From Argopecten irradians (lineage: Eukaryota; Mollusca; Bivalvia; Pectinida; Pectinidae): 64,000 bases of DNA. The notes beneath the pieces are model-generated. The model was given only the letters and a program-made list of their open reading frames with translations. It searched no databases and was not told where the DNA came from. Below are positions 10,428 to 23,692 of the stretch, in pieces; the first letter of the stretch is position 1; every line of letters starts with the position of its first letter. The stretch spans positions 28,091,540 to 28,155,539 of the forward strand of contig NC_091134.1 of the NCBI RefSeq assembly GCF_041381155.1. The letters are read 5' to 3'. Both the position numbers and the translations under genes were made by a program.

Positions 10428-10854
10428 ACCAAGATAGTTTGATACAAATTCGGTTACACCATTGGACAGCATGCATTATACCTCTTTTGAATTTCAAATA
10501 GTCCTTGATAGGTAACTATCGATTCACAATAAAGTGAACATGTCTATTGACGGTGTATCGAATTGGGATCTAGTGTTTATATAGCTGGCTGTTTTGGGCC
10601 TATGACGGTTATTGTAAAAGGTACAACCATTCCTTGACTATGCTACTAAAAGTTAATTGTGAAAAAAGATAGATATGGAAAAAAACATGGAAGGTTTTTA
10701 GTAACCCTAAACTGTGATTAAGTTTAGACACAATGGATGAGATATTATCTGACCAGGATAAATGCTCGTCGATTTTTACACATAGATGTTGATACATAGT
10801 TATGTACCTATTTTTTTCAAAATATATGGTACATTTGTCAAGTATTTCAAGCAA
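10428..10854 (-). mobile_element. LINE reverse transcriptase remnant, unit 4
   Basis: The open part here is 81 codons because one extra A near 10,681 shifts past the usual stop. Beyond the KIDEHLSW block it reads TFHVFFHIYLF. This is a homopolymer change, not evidence of function. Confidence 0.55.
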
Positions 10855-11092
10855 GTTTTTGTTTTGATTTAACTATTATGCATCGAGTTTTTTATTTACT
10901 CACTATATTGTCGGAGCACAAATATTGTACTTATATCAGATCATATTATAATTGATCCTGAACGTGACACAGTTACCAGAGCATACTGAAGACGATTTAA
11001 GTCCACAGTAAATTTGTAATCAAACTTCACGGTAATAATAGCCATTAAAATAAATAAGATTTGGTATCGTGATGTCGTGATGAAAGTAGCAA

Positions 11093-11208
11093 GTCAGGAT
11101 GGCCGAGCAGTTCAAGGCGCAAAACTCAAGGTGCATAGCCTTCTCACTCTGTGAGTCGAGTGTTCTGGCCCACGTATGTGGCCGTGGGTTCGAATCCCAC
11201 TTCTGACA
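11093..11208 (+). pseudogene. tRNA-Leu copy B, unit 4
   Basis: Typical B copy with the GCCCACGTATGTGGCC variable arm, which pairs with itself better than it does in the damaged copies of units 1 and 3. The anticodon stem is still mismatched. Confidence 0.75.
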
Positions 11209-11764
11209 ATGATATTTGTTCAATAATTTTGTTTTCGTTAATAATAAACTCTCTCATAAGGTAGACTTCCTCTTAATTTGGTTATTACTAAATAGAAATA
11301 TCACATTTTTATACAAAGTGGTTTGATTACTTGTAGAAACCACGTTAAACGTTAAAATATTGTTGTCCAGAAAAACGGTGAACTAGCGGTATACAGGGAG
11401 GGAAATGTGGGTTAATGTTAACTAATAACCTCTCTTTCTGCTTTATGATCCAAAGCACCTAGTAAATCAGATAGTTGTTTCCTATAAGAGAGATAATCAT
11501 AACGAACCTGGCGGTTATCTGCCACCCATACATTATACCGTTTGAGGCTTATCGTCATACCTGTAATACTAAATATTTTAAGTATGAAGAAGGTATAAGT
11601 AATTGTTGTAATATCAGTCAATTATGGTACATAATAGTAGATAAACTGATAGCTATTTTCTTTTGAGAGATTTAGACAATGTAGTAAGAATAATCCTAAG
11701 TCATATAAAGGTGACACAATAAGTGGAGTACATCCTGATATTACATCGAAGGTATGGTTAAGTA

Positions 11765-11880
11765 GTCAGGATGGCCGAGCGGTCTAAGGCGCCAGACTCA
11801 AGGTATATAGCCTTCTCACTGAATGAGTCGAGTGTTCTGGTCCACGTATGTGGGCGTGGGTTCGAATCCCACTTCTGACA
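11765..11880 (+). tRNA. tRNA-Leu(CAA) with intron, unit 4
   Basis: Identical to the gene at 5045. About 30 bp upstream this unit has two private changes (catcctgatatt), showing that flanks vary while the gene does not. Confidence 0.95.
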
Positions 11881-12665
11881 CTATATTTTTGTTACATTTC
11901 TAAAGGTATATATTTAATAGTTGATTCTCTATTTCAAAATTTTATTATTACGAATGAGTTGCAAATATGTTTATGTAATTAATGCATGTTTATAAAAAAA
12001 GGTTTCCAATTCAATGTGCACATCATGCATAAATCAGCTAATGAGAAAAGTTATCAAGTATTGGTAAATAAGTTATATATGGAGTAACATTAAACTTTAT
12101 CGATTAGGAATGAGAACATCTTTAGCAAAGCCTACCTTTCTGTTAGTAGAATTGGTTAGTCATTATAACGTATCACAGATAATAATATACAAAAAGTTAA
12201 TTTGTCATCATATGATGGATGGAAAAAATAAAGAAATTAAATTTATTATCCATTATCTACAGTAAACAAAACATAAGTATGTAAAAAAAATATAAATACA
12301 TATATCATAGAAAATGGTAAGCCCACAGTTATCACATAAAAGCACAATTTGAATTATCATAGAATTAAATCTACCAACATCAATGCTTAGCCAGCAGGTA
12401 ATCTGTATACAACAATGCCTGACATACCTATGTGATTTTGTAGCAAAGATGGTAAAAATTGACAACATGCACGCTAGTAAAGTGTTAAAATGCAGTGTTG
12501 AGCATATCTAAAGGTATACTAGCTAGTAAATAGTTTAATCGTGCACTGTTGAATGTTCTGGAGCAGGAAATTATTTCACAATTAACCCCTATCAATAACA
12601 AGGATTAGAATAAGCTCCATGTTTTGGTACCTGGATACGGGCATCTTTAAAACATTTGAAATCGT

Positions 12666-13091
12666 TACCAAGATAGTTTGATACAAATTCGGTTAACACC
12701 ATTGGACAGCATGCATTATACCTCTTTTGAATTTCAAATAGTCCTTGATAGGTAACTATCGATTCACAATAAAGTGAACATGTCTATTGACGGTGTATCG
12801 AATTGGGATCTAGTGTTTATATAGCTGGCTGTTTTTGGGCCTATAACGGTTATTGTAAAAGGTACAACCATTCCTTGACTATGCTACTAAAAGTTAATTG
12901 TGAAAAAAGATAGATATGGAAAAAACATGGAAGGTTTTTAGTAACCCTAAACTGTGATTAAGTTTAGACACAATGGATGAGATATTATCTGACCAGGATA
13001 AATGCTCGTCGATTTTTACACATAGATGTTGATACATAGTTATGTACCTATTTTTTTTCAAAATATATGGTACATTTGTCAAGCATTTCAA
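12666..13091 (-). mobile_element. LINE reverse transcriptase remnant, unit 5
   Basis: Same fragment; the open part at 12,894-13,091 is identical in protein terms to that of unit 2. Confidence 0.55.
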
Positions 13092-13333
13092 GCAAGTTTT
13101 TGTTTTGATTTAACTATTATGCATCGAGTTTTTTATTTACTCACTATATTGTCGGAGCACAAATATTGTACTTATATCAGATCATATTATAATTGATCCT
13201 GAACGTGACACAGTTACCAGAGCATACTGAAGACGATTTAAGTCCACAGTAAATTTGTAATCAAACTTCACGGTAATAATAGCCATTAAAATAAATAAGA
13301 TTTGGTATCGTGATGTCGTGATGAAAGTAGCAA

Positions 13334-13449
13334 GTCAGGATGGCCGAGCAGTTCAAGGCGCAAAACTCAAGGTGCATAGCCTTCTCACTCTGTGAGTCGA
13401 GTGTTCTGGCCCACGTATGTGGCCGTGGGTTCGAATCCCACTTCTGACA
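13334..13449 (+). pseudogene. tRNA-Leu copy B, unit 5
   Basis: Same sequence type as the B copy at 11093. Confidence 0.75.
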
Positions 13450-14002
13450 ATGATATTTGTTCAATAATTTTGTTTTCGTTAATAATAAACTCTCTCATAA
13501 GGTAGACTTCCTCTTAATTTGGTTATTACTAAATAGAAATATCACATTTTTATACAAAGTGGTTTGATTACTTGTAGAAACCACGTTAAACGTTAAAATA
13601 TTGTAAACAGAAAACGGTGAACTAGCGGTATACAGGGAGGGAAATGTGGGTAATGTTAACTAATAACCTCTCTTTCTGCTTTATGATCCAAAGCACCTAG
13701 TAAATCAGATAGTTGTTTCCTATAAGAGAGATAATCATAACGAACCTGGCGGTTATCTGCCACCCATACATTGTACCGTTTGAGGCTTATCGTCATACCT
13801 GTAATACTAAATATTTTAAGTATGAAGAAGGTATAAGTAATTGTTGTAATATCAGTCAATTATGGTACATAATAGTAGATAAACTGATAGCTATTTTCTT
13901 TTGAGAGATTTAGACAATGTAGTAAGAATAATCCTAAGTCATATGAAGGTGACACAATTAGTGGAGTACATCGTGATAATACATCGAAGGTATGGTTAAG
14001 TA

Positions 14003-14118
14003 GTCAGGATGGCCGAGCGGTCTAAGGCGCCAGACTCAAGGTATATAGCCTTCTCACTGAATGAGTCGAGTGTTCTGGTCCACGTATGTGGGCGTGGGTT
14101 CGAATCCCACTTCTGACA
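14003..14118 (+). tRNA. tRNA-Leu(CAA) with intron, unit 5
   Basis: Identical to the gene at 5045. A short plus-strand open frame begins inside its variable arm and is a chance read-through. Confidence 0.95.
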
Positions 14119-14904
14119 CTATATTTTTGTTACATTTCTAAAGGTATATATTTAATAGTTGATTCTCTATTTCAAAATTTTATTATTACGAATGAGTTGC
14201 AAATATGTTATGTCATTAATGCATGTTTACTAAAAAAAAGGTTTCCAATTCAATGTGCACATCATGCATAAATCAGCTAATGGGAAATGTTATCAAGTAT
14301 TGGTAAATAAGTTATATATGGAGTAACATTAAACTTTATCGATTAGGAATGAGAACATCTTTAGCAAAGCCTACCTTTCTGTTAGTAGAATTGGTTAGTC
14401 ATTATAACGTATCACAGATAATAATATACAAAAAGTTAATTTGTCATCATATGATGGATGGAAAAAATAAAGAAATTAAATTTATTATCCATTATCTACA
14501 GTAAACAAAACATAAGTATGTAAAAAAATATAAATACATATATCATAGAAAATGGTAAGCCCACAGTTATCACATAAAAGCACAATTTGAATTATCATAG
14601 AATTAAATCTACCAACATCAATGCTTAGCCAGCAGGTAATCTGTATACAACAATGCCTGACATACCTATGTGCTTTTGTAGCAAAGATGGTAAAAATTGA
14701 CAACATGCACGCTAGTAAAGTGTTAAAATGCAGTGTTGAGCATATCTAAAGGTATACTAGCTAGTAAATAGTTTAATCGTGCACTGTTGAATGTTCTGGA
14801 GCAGGAAATTATTTCACAATTAACCCCTATCAATAACAAGGATTAGAATAAGCTCCATGTTTTGGTACCTGGATACGGGCATCTTTAAAACATTTGAAAT
14901 CGTT

Positions 14905-15328
14905 ACCAAGATAGTTTGATAAAAATTCGGTTACACCATTGGACACCATGCATTATACCTCTTTTGAATTTCGAATAGTCCTTGATAGGTAACTATCGAT
15001 TCACAATAAAGTGAACATGTCTATTGACGGTGTATCGAATTGGGATCTAGTGTTTATATAGCTGGCTGTTTTGGGCCTATGACGGTTATTGTAAAAGGTA
15101 CAACCATTCCTTGACTATGCTACTAAAAGTTAATTGTGAAAAAAGATAGATATGGAAAAAAACATGGAAGGTTTTTAGTAACCCTAAACTGTGATTAAGT
15201 TTAGACACAATGGATGAGATATTATCTGACCAGGATAAATGCTCGTCGATTTTTACACATAGATGTTGATACATAGTTATGTACCTATTTTTTTTCAAAA
15301 TATATGGTACATTTGTCAAGCATTTCAA
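14905..15328 (-). mobile_element. LINE reverse transcriptase remnant, unit 6
   Basis: Same fragment with the extra-A variant also seen in unit 4, giving an 80-codon open stretch. Confidence 0.55.
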
Positions 15329-15570
15329 GCAAGTTTTTGTTTTGATTTAACTATTATGCATCGAGTTTTTTATTTACTCACTATATTGTCGGAGCACAAA
15401 TATTGTACTTATATCAGATCATATTATAATTGATCCTGAACGTGACACAGTTACCAGAGCATACTGAAGACGATTTAAGTCCAAAGTAAATTTGTAATCA
15501 AACTTCACGGTAATAATAGCCATTAAAATAAATAAGATTTGGTATCGTGATGTCGTGATGAAAGTAGCAA

Positions 15571-15686
15571 GTCAGGATGGCCGAGCAGTTCAAGGCGCAA
15601 AACTCAAGGTGCATAGACTTCTCACTCTGTGAGTCGAGTGTTCTGGTCCACGTGTGTGGGCGTGGGTTCGAATCCCACTTCTGACA
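15571..15686 (+). pseudogene. tRNA-Leu copy B, unit 6
   Basis: B-type copy with an A-gene-like variable arm (TCCACGTGTGTGGGC), the second such case after unit 2. Confidence 0.75.
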
Positions 15687-16242
15687 ATGATATTTGTTCA
15701 ATAATTTTGTTTTCGTTAATAATAAACTCTCTCATAAGGTAGACTTCCTCTTAATTTGGTTATTACTAAATAGAAATATCACCTTTTTATAGAAAGTGGT
15801 TTGATTACTTGTAGAAACCACGTTAAACGTTAAAATATTGTAAACAGAAAACGGTGAACTAGCGGTATACAGGGAGGGAAATGTGGGTAATGTTAACTAA
15901 TAACCTCTCTTTCTGCTTTATGATCCAAAGCACCTAGTAAATCAGATAGTTGTTTCCTATAAGAGAGATAATCATAACGAACTTGGCGGTTATCTGCCAC
16001 CCATACATTGTACCGTTTGAGGCTTATCGTCATACCTGTAATACTAAATATTTTAAGTATGAAGAAGGTATAAGTAATTGTTGTAATATCAGTCAATTAT
16101 GGTACATAATAGTAGATAATAAACTGATAGCTATTTTCTTTTGAGAGATTTAGACAATGTAGTAAGAATAATCCTAAGTCATATGAAGGTGACACAATAA
16201 GTGGAGTACATCGTGATAATACATCGAAGGTATGGTTAAGTA

Positions 16243-16358
16243 GTCAGGATGGCCGAGCGGTCTAAGGCGCCAGACTCAAGGTATATAGCCTTCTCACTGA
16301 ATGAGTCGAGTGTTCTGGTCCACGTATGTGGGCGTGGGTTCGAATCCCACTTCTGACA
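16243..16358 (+). tRNA. tRNA-Leu(CAA) with intron, unit 6
   Basis: Identical to the gene at 5045, terminator included. Confidence 0.95.
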
Positions 16359-17147
16359 CTATATTTTTGTTACATTTCTAAAGGTATATATTTAATAGTT
16401 GATTCTCTATTTCAAAATTTTATTATTACGAATGAGTTGCAAATATGTTTATGTCATTAATGCATGTTTACTAAAAAAAGGTTTCCAATTCAATGTGCAC
16501 ATCATGCATAAATCAGCTAATGGGAAAATGTTATCAAGTATTGGTAAATAAGTTATATATGGAGTAACATTAAACTTTATCGATTAGGAATGAGAACATC
16601 TTTAGCAAAGCCTACCTTTCTGTTAGTAGAATTGGTTAGTCATTATAACGTATCACAGATAATAATATATACAAAAAGTTAATTTGTCATCATATGATGG
16701 ATGGAAAAAATAAAGAAATTAAATTTATTATCCATTATCTACAGTAAACAAAACATAAGTATGTAAAAAAATATAAATACATATATCATAGAAAATGGTA
16801 AGCCCACAGTTATCACATAAAAGCACAATTTGAATTATTATAGAATTAAATCTACCAACATCAATGCTTAGCCAGCAGGTAATCTGTATACAACAATGCC
16901 TGACATACCTATGTGCTTTTGTAGCAAAGATGGTAAAAATTGACAACATGCACGCTAGTAAAGTGTTAAAATGCAGTGTTGAGCATATCTAAAGGTATAC
17001 TAGCTAGTAAATAGTTTAATCGTGCACTGTTGAATGTTCTGGAGCAGGAAATTATTTCACAATTAACCCCTATCAATGACAAGGATTAGAATAAGCTCCA
17101 TGTTTTGGTACCTGGATACGGGCATCTTTAAAACATTTGAAATCGTT

Positions 17148-17573
17148 ACCAAGATAGTTTGATAAAAATTCGGTTACACCATTGGACAGCATGCATTATA
17201 CCTCTTTTGAATTTCAAATAGTCCTTGATAGGTAACTATCGATTCACAATAAAGTGAACATGTCTATTGACGGTGTATCGAATTGGGATCTAGTGTTTAT
17301 ATAGCTGGCTGTTTTGGGCCTATGACGGTTATTGTAAAAGGTACAACCATTCCTTGACTATGCTACTAAAAGTTAATTGTGAAAAAAGATAGATATGGAA
17401 AAAACATGGAAGGTTTTTAGTAACCCTAAACTGTGATTAAGTTTAGACACAATGGATGAGATATTATCTGACCAGGATAAATGCTCGTCGATTTTTACAC
17501 ATAGATGTTGATACATAGCTATGTACCTATTTTTTTCAAAATATATGGTACATTTGTCAAGTATTTCAAGCAA
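17148..17573 (-). mobile_element. LINE reverse transcriptase remnant, unit 7
   Basis: Same fragment with one amino-acid change (IAMYQ for ITMYQ). Confidence 0.55.
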
Positions 17574-17811
17574 GTTTTTGTTTTGATTTAACTATTATGC
17601 ATCGAGTTTTTTATTTACTCACTATATGGTCGGAGCACAAATATTGTACTTATATCAGATCATATTATAATTGATCCTGAACGTGACACAGTTACCAGAG
17701 CATACTGAAGACGATTTAAGTCCACAGTAAATTTGTAATCAAACTTCACGGTAATAATAGCCATTAAAATAAATAAGATTTGGTATCGTGATGTCGTGAT
17801 GAAAGTAGCAA

Positions 17812-17926
17812 GTCAGGATGGCCGAGCAGTTCAAGGCGAAAACTCAAGGTGCATAGCCTTCTCACTCTGTGAGTCGAGTGTTCTGGCCCACGTATGTGGC
17901 CGTGGGTTCGAATCCCACTTCTGACA
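17812..17926 (+). pseudogene. tRNA-Leu copy B, unit 7
   Basis: B copy with one further base lost before the anticodon stem (GGCGAAAACTC). Confidence 0.75.
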
Positions 17927-18477
17927 ATGATATTTGTTCAATAATTTTGTTTTCGTTAATAATAAACTCTCTCATAAGGTAGACTTCCTCTTAATTTGGT
18001 TATTACTAAATAGAAATATCACATTTTTATACAAAGTGGTTTGATTACTTGTAGAAACCACGTTAAACGTTAAAATATTGTAAACAGAAAACGGTGAACT
18101 AGCGGTATACAGGGAGGGAAATGTGGGTAATGTTAACTAATAACCTCTCTTTCTGCTTTATGATCCAAAGCACCTAGTAAATCAGATAGTTGTTTCCTAT
18201 AAGAGAGATAATCATAACGAACTGGCGGTTATCTGCCACCCATACATTATACCGTTTGAGGCTTATCGTCATACTGTAATACTAAATATTTTAAGTATGA
18301 AGAAGGTATAAGTAATTGTTGTAATATCAGTCAATTATGGTACATAATAGTAGATAAACTGATAGCTATTTTCTTTTGAGAGATTTAGACAATGTAGTAA
18401 GAATAATCCTAAGTCATATGAAGGTGACACAATAAGTGGAGTACATCGTGATAATACATCGAAGGTATGGTTAAGTA

Positions 18478-18593
18478 GTCAGGATGGCCGAGCGGTCTAA
18501 GGCGCCAGACTCAAGGTATATAGCCTTCTCACTGAATGAGTCGAGTGTTCTGGTCCACGTATGTGGGCGTGGGTTCGAATCCCACTTCTGACA
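18478..18593 (+). tRNA. tRNA-Leu(CAA) with intron, unit 7
   Basis: The last copy identical to the gene at 5045 before sequence quality falls. Confidence 0.95.
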
Positions 18594-19381
18594 CTATATT
18601 TTTGTTACATTTCTAAAGGTATATATTTAATAGTTGATTCTCTATTTCAAAATTTTATTATTACGAATGAGTTGCAAATATGTTTATGTCATTAATGCAT
18701 GTTTACTAAAAAAAAGGTTTCCAATTCAATGTGCACATCATGCATAAATCAGCTAATGGGAAATGTTATCAAGTATTGGTAAATAAGTTATATATGGAGT
18801 AACATTAAACTTTATCGATTAGGAATGAGAACATCTTTAGCAAAGCCTACCTTTCTGTAGTAGAATTGGTTAGTCATTATAACGTATCACAGATAATAAT
18901 ATACAAAAAGTTAATTTGTCATCATATGATGGATGGAAAAAATAAAGAAATTAAATTTATTATCCATTATCTACAGTAAACAAAACATAAGTATGTAAAA
19001 AAAATATAAATACATATATCATAGAAAATGGTAAGCCCACAGTTATCACATAAAAGCACAATTTGAATTATTATAGAATTAAATCTACCAACATCAATGC
19101 TTAGCCAGCAGGTAATCTGTATACAACAATGCCTGACATACCTATGTGCTTTTGTAGCAAAGATGGTAAAAATTGACAACATGCACGCTAGTAAAGTGTT
19201 AAAATGCAGTGTTGAGCATATCTAAAGGTATACTAGCTAGTAAATAGTTTAATCGTGCACTGTTGAATGTTCTGGAGCAGGAAATTATTTCACAATTAAC
19301 CCCTATCAATGACAAGGATTAGAATAAGCTCCATGTTTTGGTACCTGGATACGGGCATCTTTAAAACATTTGAAATCGTTT

Positions 19382-19800
19382 ACCAAGATAGTTTTGATAA
19401 AAATTCGGTTACACCATTGGACACCATGCATTATACCTCTTCAGAATTTCGAATAGTCCTTGATAGGTAACTATCGATTCACAATAAAGTGAACATGTCT
19501 ATTGACGGTGTATCGAATTGGGATCTAAGTGTTTATATAGCTGGCTGTTTTTTGGCCTATGACGGTTATTGTAAAAGGTACAACCATTCCTTGACTATGC
19601 TACTAAAAGTTAATTGTGAAAAAAGATAGATATGGAAAAAACATGGAAGGTTTTTAGTAACCCTAAACTGTGATTAAGTTTAGACACAAATGAGGATATT
19701 ATCTGACCAGGATAAATGCTCGTCGATTTTTACACATAGATGTTGATACAAGTTATGTACCTAATTTCAAAATTTTCAAAATATATGGTACATTTGTCGC
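19382..19800 (-). mobile_element. LINE reverse transcriptase remnant, unit 8
   Basis: Recognisable fragment, but indels begin within it from about 19,690 on. Further degraded copies recur at the same place in all later units and are not listed one by one. Confidence 0.45.
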
Positions 19801-20053
19801 ATTTCAAAGCAAGTTTTTGTTTTGATTTAACTATTATGCATGTTTTTTGATTTACTCACTATATGTCGGAGCACAAATATTGTACTTATATCAGATCATA
19901 TTATAATTGATCCTGAACGTGACACAGTTACCAGAGCATACTGAAGACGATTTAAGTCCACAGTAAAGCTTTGTAATCAAACTTCACGGTAATAATAGCC
20001 ATTAAAATAAATAAGATTTGCGAGGTATCGTGATGTCGTGATGAAAGTAGCAA

Positions 20054-20173
20054 GTCAGGATGGCCGAGCGCAGTGTCAAGGCGGAAAACTCAAGGTGCAT
20101 AGCCTTCTCACTCTGTGAGTCGAGGTGTTCTGGTCCACGTATGTGGCCGTGGGTTCGAATCCCACTTCTGACA
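20054..20173 (+). pseudogene. tRNA-Leu copy B, unit 8
   Basis: B copy with extra bases (GAGCGCAGTGTCAAGG, GAGGTGTTC). The insertions look like sequencing or consensus errors. Confidence 0.6.
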
Positions 20174-20774
20174 ATGATATTTGTTCAATAATTTTGTTTT
20201 CGTTAATAATAAACTCTCTATCATAAGGTAGACTTCCTCTTAATTTGGTTATTACTAATCCCATAAGAAATAAAATATCACATTAAAACTTTTATAGGTA
20301 GAAAGTGATTTTAGCAATTCCCACTTGTATGAAACCACGTTAAACGTTAAAATATTGTAAACAGAAAACCGGTGGACTAGCGTGTATACAGGGAGGGAAA
20401 TGTGGCGGTTATGTTAAACTAATAACCTCTCTTTTCTGCTTTATGATCCAAAGCACCTAGTAAATCAGATAGTTGTTTCCTATAAGAGAGATAATCATAA
20501 AACGAACTTGGCGGTTATCTGCCACCCATACATTGTACCGTTTGAGGTTCTCGTCATACCTTTAATACTAAATATTTTAAGTATGAAGAAGGTTTAAGTA
20601 ATTGTTGTAATATCAGTCAATTATGGTACGTAAATAGTATATAAAACTCGATAGCTATTATCTTTGAGAAAATTTAGGACAATGTAGATAAGTATGAATC
20701 CTAAGTCATACTGAAAGGTAGACACAATAAGTGGGTGTACATCATGATATTACATCGAAGGTCATGGCTTAGTA

Positions 20775-20896
20775 GTCAGGATGGCCGAGCGGGTCTAAGG
20801 CGCCCAGACTCAAGGTATATAGACTTCTCACCTGAATGAGTCGATGTGTTCTGGTCCACGTATGTGGGCAGTGGGTTCGAATCCCACTTACTGACA
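20775..20896 (+). pseudogene. tRNA-Leu(CAA) copy with indels, unit 8
   Basis: The A-type gene with single-base insertions in the D loop, anticodon stem, variable arm and acceptor stem (CACTTACTGACA). The true genomic copy may be intact; the inserted bases are scattered in the way consensus errors are. Confidence 0.6.
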
Positions 20897-21659
20897 CTAT
20901 ATTTTTGATACATTTCTAAAGGCTATATATTTATAGTTGATCTCTCTATTTCAAAATTTTATTATTTACTCGAATGAGTTGCCAAATGATGTTTATGTAA
21001 TTAATGCATGATGCCTTGTCATATAGAAAAAAAGTTCCAATTCCATATGTGGCACATCATGCATTAAATCAGCTAATGGAGAAAAGTTATTCAAGTATGG
21101 TAAATAAGTTTATATATGGAGTAACATTAAACTTTATCGATTAGGAATGAGAACATCTTTAGCAAAGCCTACCTTTCTGTTAGTAGAATTGGTTAGTCAT
21201 TATAACGTATCACAGATAATAATATACAAAAAGTTAATTGTCATCATGATGGATGGAAAAAATAAAGAAATTAATTTTTTATTATCCATTATCTACAGTA
21301 AACAAAACATAAGTATGTAAAAAAAATATAAATACATATATCATAGAAAATGGTAAGCCCACAGTTATCACATAAAAGCACAATTTGAATTATCATAGAA
21401 TTAAATCTACCAACATCAATGCTTAGCCAGCAGGTAATCTGTATACAACAATGCCTGACATACCTATGTGCTTTTGTAGCAAAGATGGTAAAAATTGACA
21501 ACATGCACGCTAGTAAAGTGTTAAAATGCAGTGTTGAGCATATCTAAAGGTATACTAGCTAGTAAATAGTTTAATCGTGCACTGTTGAATGTTCTGGAGC
21601 AGGAAATTATTTCACAATTAACCCCTATCAATAACAAGGATTAGAATAAGCTCCATGTT

Positions 21660-22735
21660 TTAGTACCAGTAAGAGATTTGTTTTTCTTTAGAGATACGGG
21701 CAGTAATCTTTATTTGCCAAATCGTTTCCAAGATAGTTTGATAAGAAATTTAAGGCCACAATTAGAGAGGTTGGATTATATAATTTTTTTGGCCACAAAT
21801 TCATGAAGAGGTTGGAATTTTATAAACATTGGAATTTTATAAAGTGAACAATTAAGTAATTAGTATTTATAAATTAAACTTTTCTTTTTTAATTGAAGGT
21901 TGGAAATATGCATAAATGCTTTTTTTACAAATTTGCATGTTTTGCCTAATTTTAAAAAGGTTGAAGTATGCATTAAGAGATTCATTGGCCAATTTTTTAA
22001 AAAAAGAGAGATTTGGAAAAATTGTTAATATGCAGTAGACACCACACTTTTCGTTATTGAATAAAAAAAGTATTGGTAAGAGTTTAATTTATTGCCACAA
22101 CAAGATGTTTATTAGGAAAATCAGTACAAGAGATTTATTGGCCACATAAGAAGACCTAATTTTAATATCAAAAGTTTGATTGATGCCCACATTAAAACTT
22201 TTATTTTTTAGAAGGTTGGAAGTAAAGTAAGAATTTTATTGGGTTTGAGAGAGGTTGGAAAACAAAACAAATAAATAAAAAATTAAATTGCTCGTAATGC
22301 CCACACAATCTTTTGCAAGAGAATGGTTAAACAGTAAATAATTAAACACAATAATTTTCTTTTTAGAGAATTGGAAGTATGCATATAAGAAATTTATTCA
22401 CAAATAGAGAGGTTTAAAGTAATTGCAGTAATTACATTTATTGGCCACACTTTTAAAAGAGAGGTTGGAAAATTTTATAGTAAACAGTTATAAATTGCAG
22501 ATTTGGCCACACTTTTTTTTAAAAATTAAACCTTGTATGCAGTAATAGATTTATTGGCCACACTTTTCTTTTTTTCCTAGCAGATTTATTGGCCTTACAT
22601 GTTCTTTTGTAGAAAGATGGTAAAAATTGACATACGCTAGTTGTTAAAATGCAGATTTTAGCTAGTAAATACACATGCACTGTTGAATGTTTGGAGCAAA
22701 GTAAATTTATTGGCCACAATTAACCCCTATCAATA
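21660..22735. repeat. mosaic of unit sequence and 52-bp motif
   Basis: The phrase ataacaaggattagaataag occurs at about 21,632 and again at about 22,732, so ~1.1 kb of the unit is passed twice. Between them short pieces of the unit alternate with words such as agagatttattggccacac and gaggttggaagtatgc. Confidence 0.6.
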
Positions 22736-23553
22736 ACAAGGATTAGAATAAGCTCCATGTTTTTTGGTACCTGGTTAACGGGCATCCTTTAAAACATTTG
22801 AAATCGTTACTCACGATATAGTTTGATAAAAAAATCGGTGGTACTACAAATGGCCAGCATGCATGATACCTCTTGTGAACTTTCAAATTGTCCTTGCTAG
22901 GTAAACTATCGAATTAACAATAAAGTGGACATGTCTATTTGCCGGTGGTAGCGACATTGAGGATCTAGTGTGTATATTAGCTGGCTGTTTTGGTGCCTTA
23001 TGACGGGTATTTGTATACAGGGACATCAATGCCTTGACTTTGCTACTAAAAGTTAGATTGTGGAAAATGAGCTAGATATGGAAAATAAATGCGGCAGGTT
23101 CCTAGTAACCCCTATAAAATGTGATTTTGCGCGTTTAGGACCACAATGGATGAGATATTATCTGACATGGTTAAATGCTCGTCGATTCCGATTTTTACAC
23201 ATGAATGTTGAGAACATATTTCATGTACTCTCTTTTTATTATCCTAAATTATATGGTATATTTGTCTTTAAGTATTCCAAGCAAAGTTTTGTGTTTTGAT
23301 TTAACTATTACATGCACTCGTGTTTTTTTTATTTAACTTTCAATCTCTATTGTCGGCAGCCACAATATTCATTGTACTAATAGCAGATTCATCATTCTAA
23401 TTGATCACTGAACGTGACAATGTTACCAGAGCTATACTGGACAGGCCGATTTAAGTCCACAGTAAATTCTGTATTCAAAACTTCACAGGTAATAATAGCC
23501 AATTAAAATAAATAAGATTTGGTCATCCGAGATGTCGTGTGAAAGTAGCTTAA

Positions 23554-23692
23554 GTCAGGATGGCCAGAGCAGTTCAAGGCGTCAAACCTCAAGTTTGATA
23601 GGACTTCTCCACTCTGAGAGTCGTGTAGTCAATTTGTTCTGGGTCCAAGGTGTTGTTGGTCGGTGGGTTCGAATCTCCCATATTCTGGACGA
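23554..23692 (+). pseudogene. tRNA-Leu copy B, heavily altered
   Basis: The outline from GTCAGGATGGCC to GGTTCGAATC is visible with many insertions and substitutions. Confidence 0.45.
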
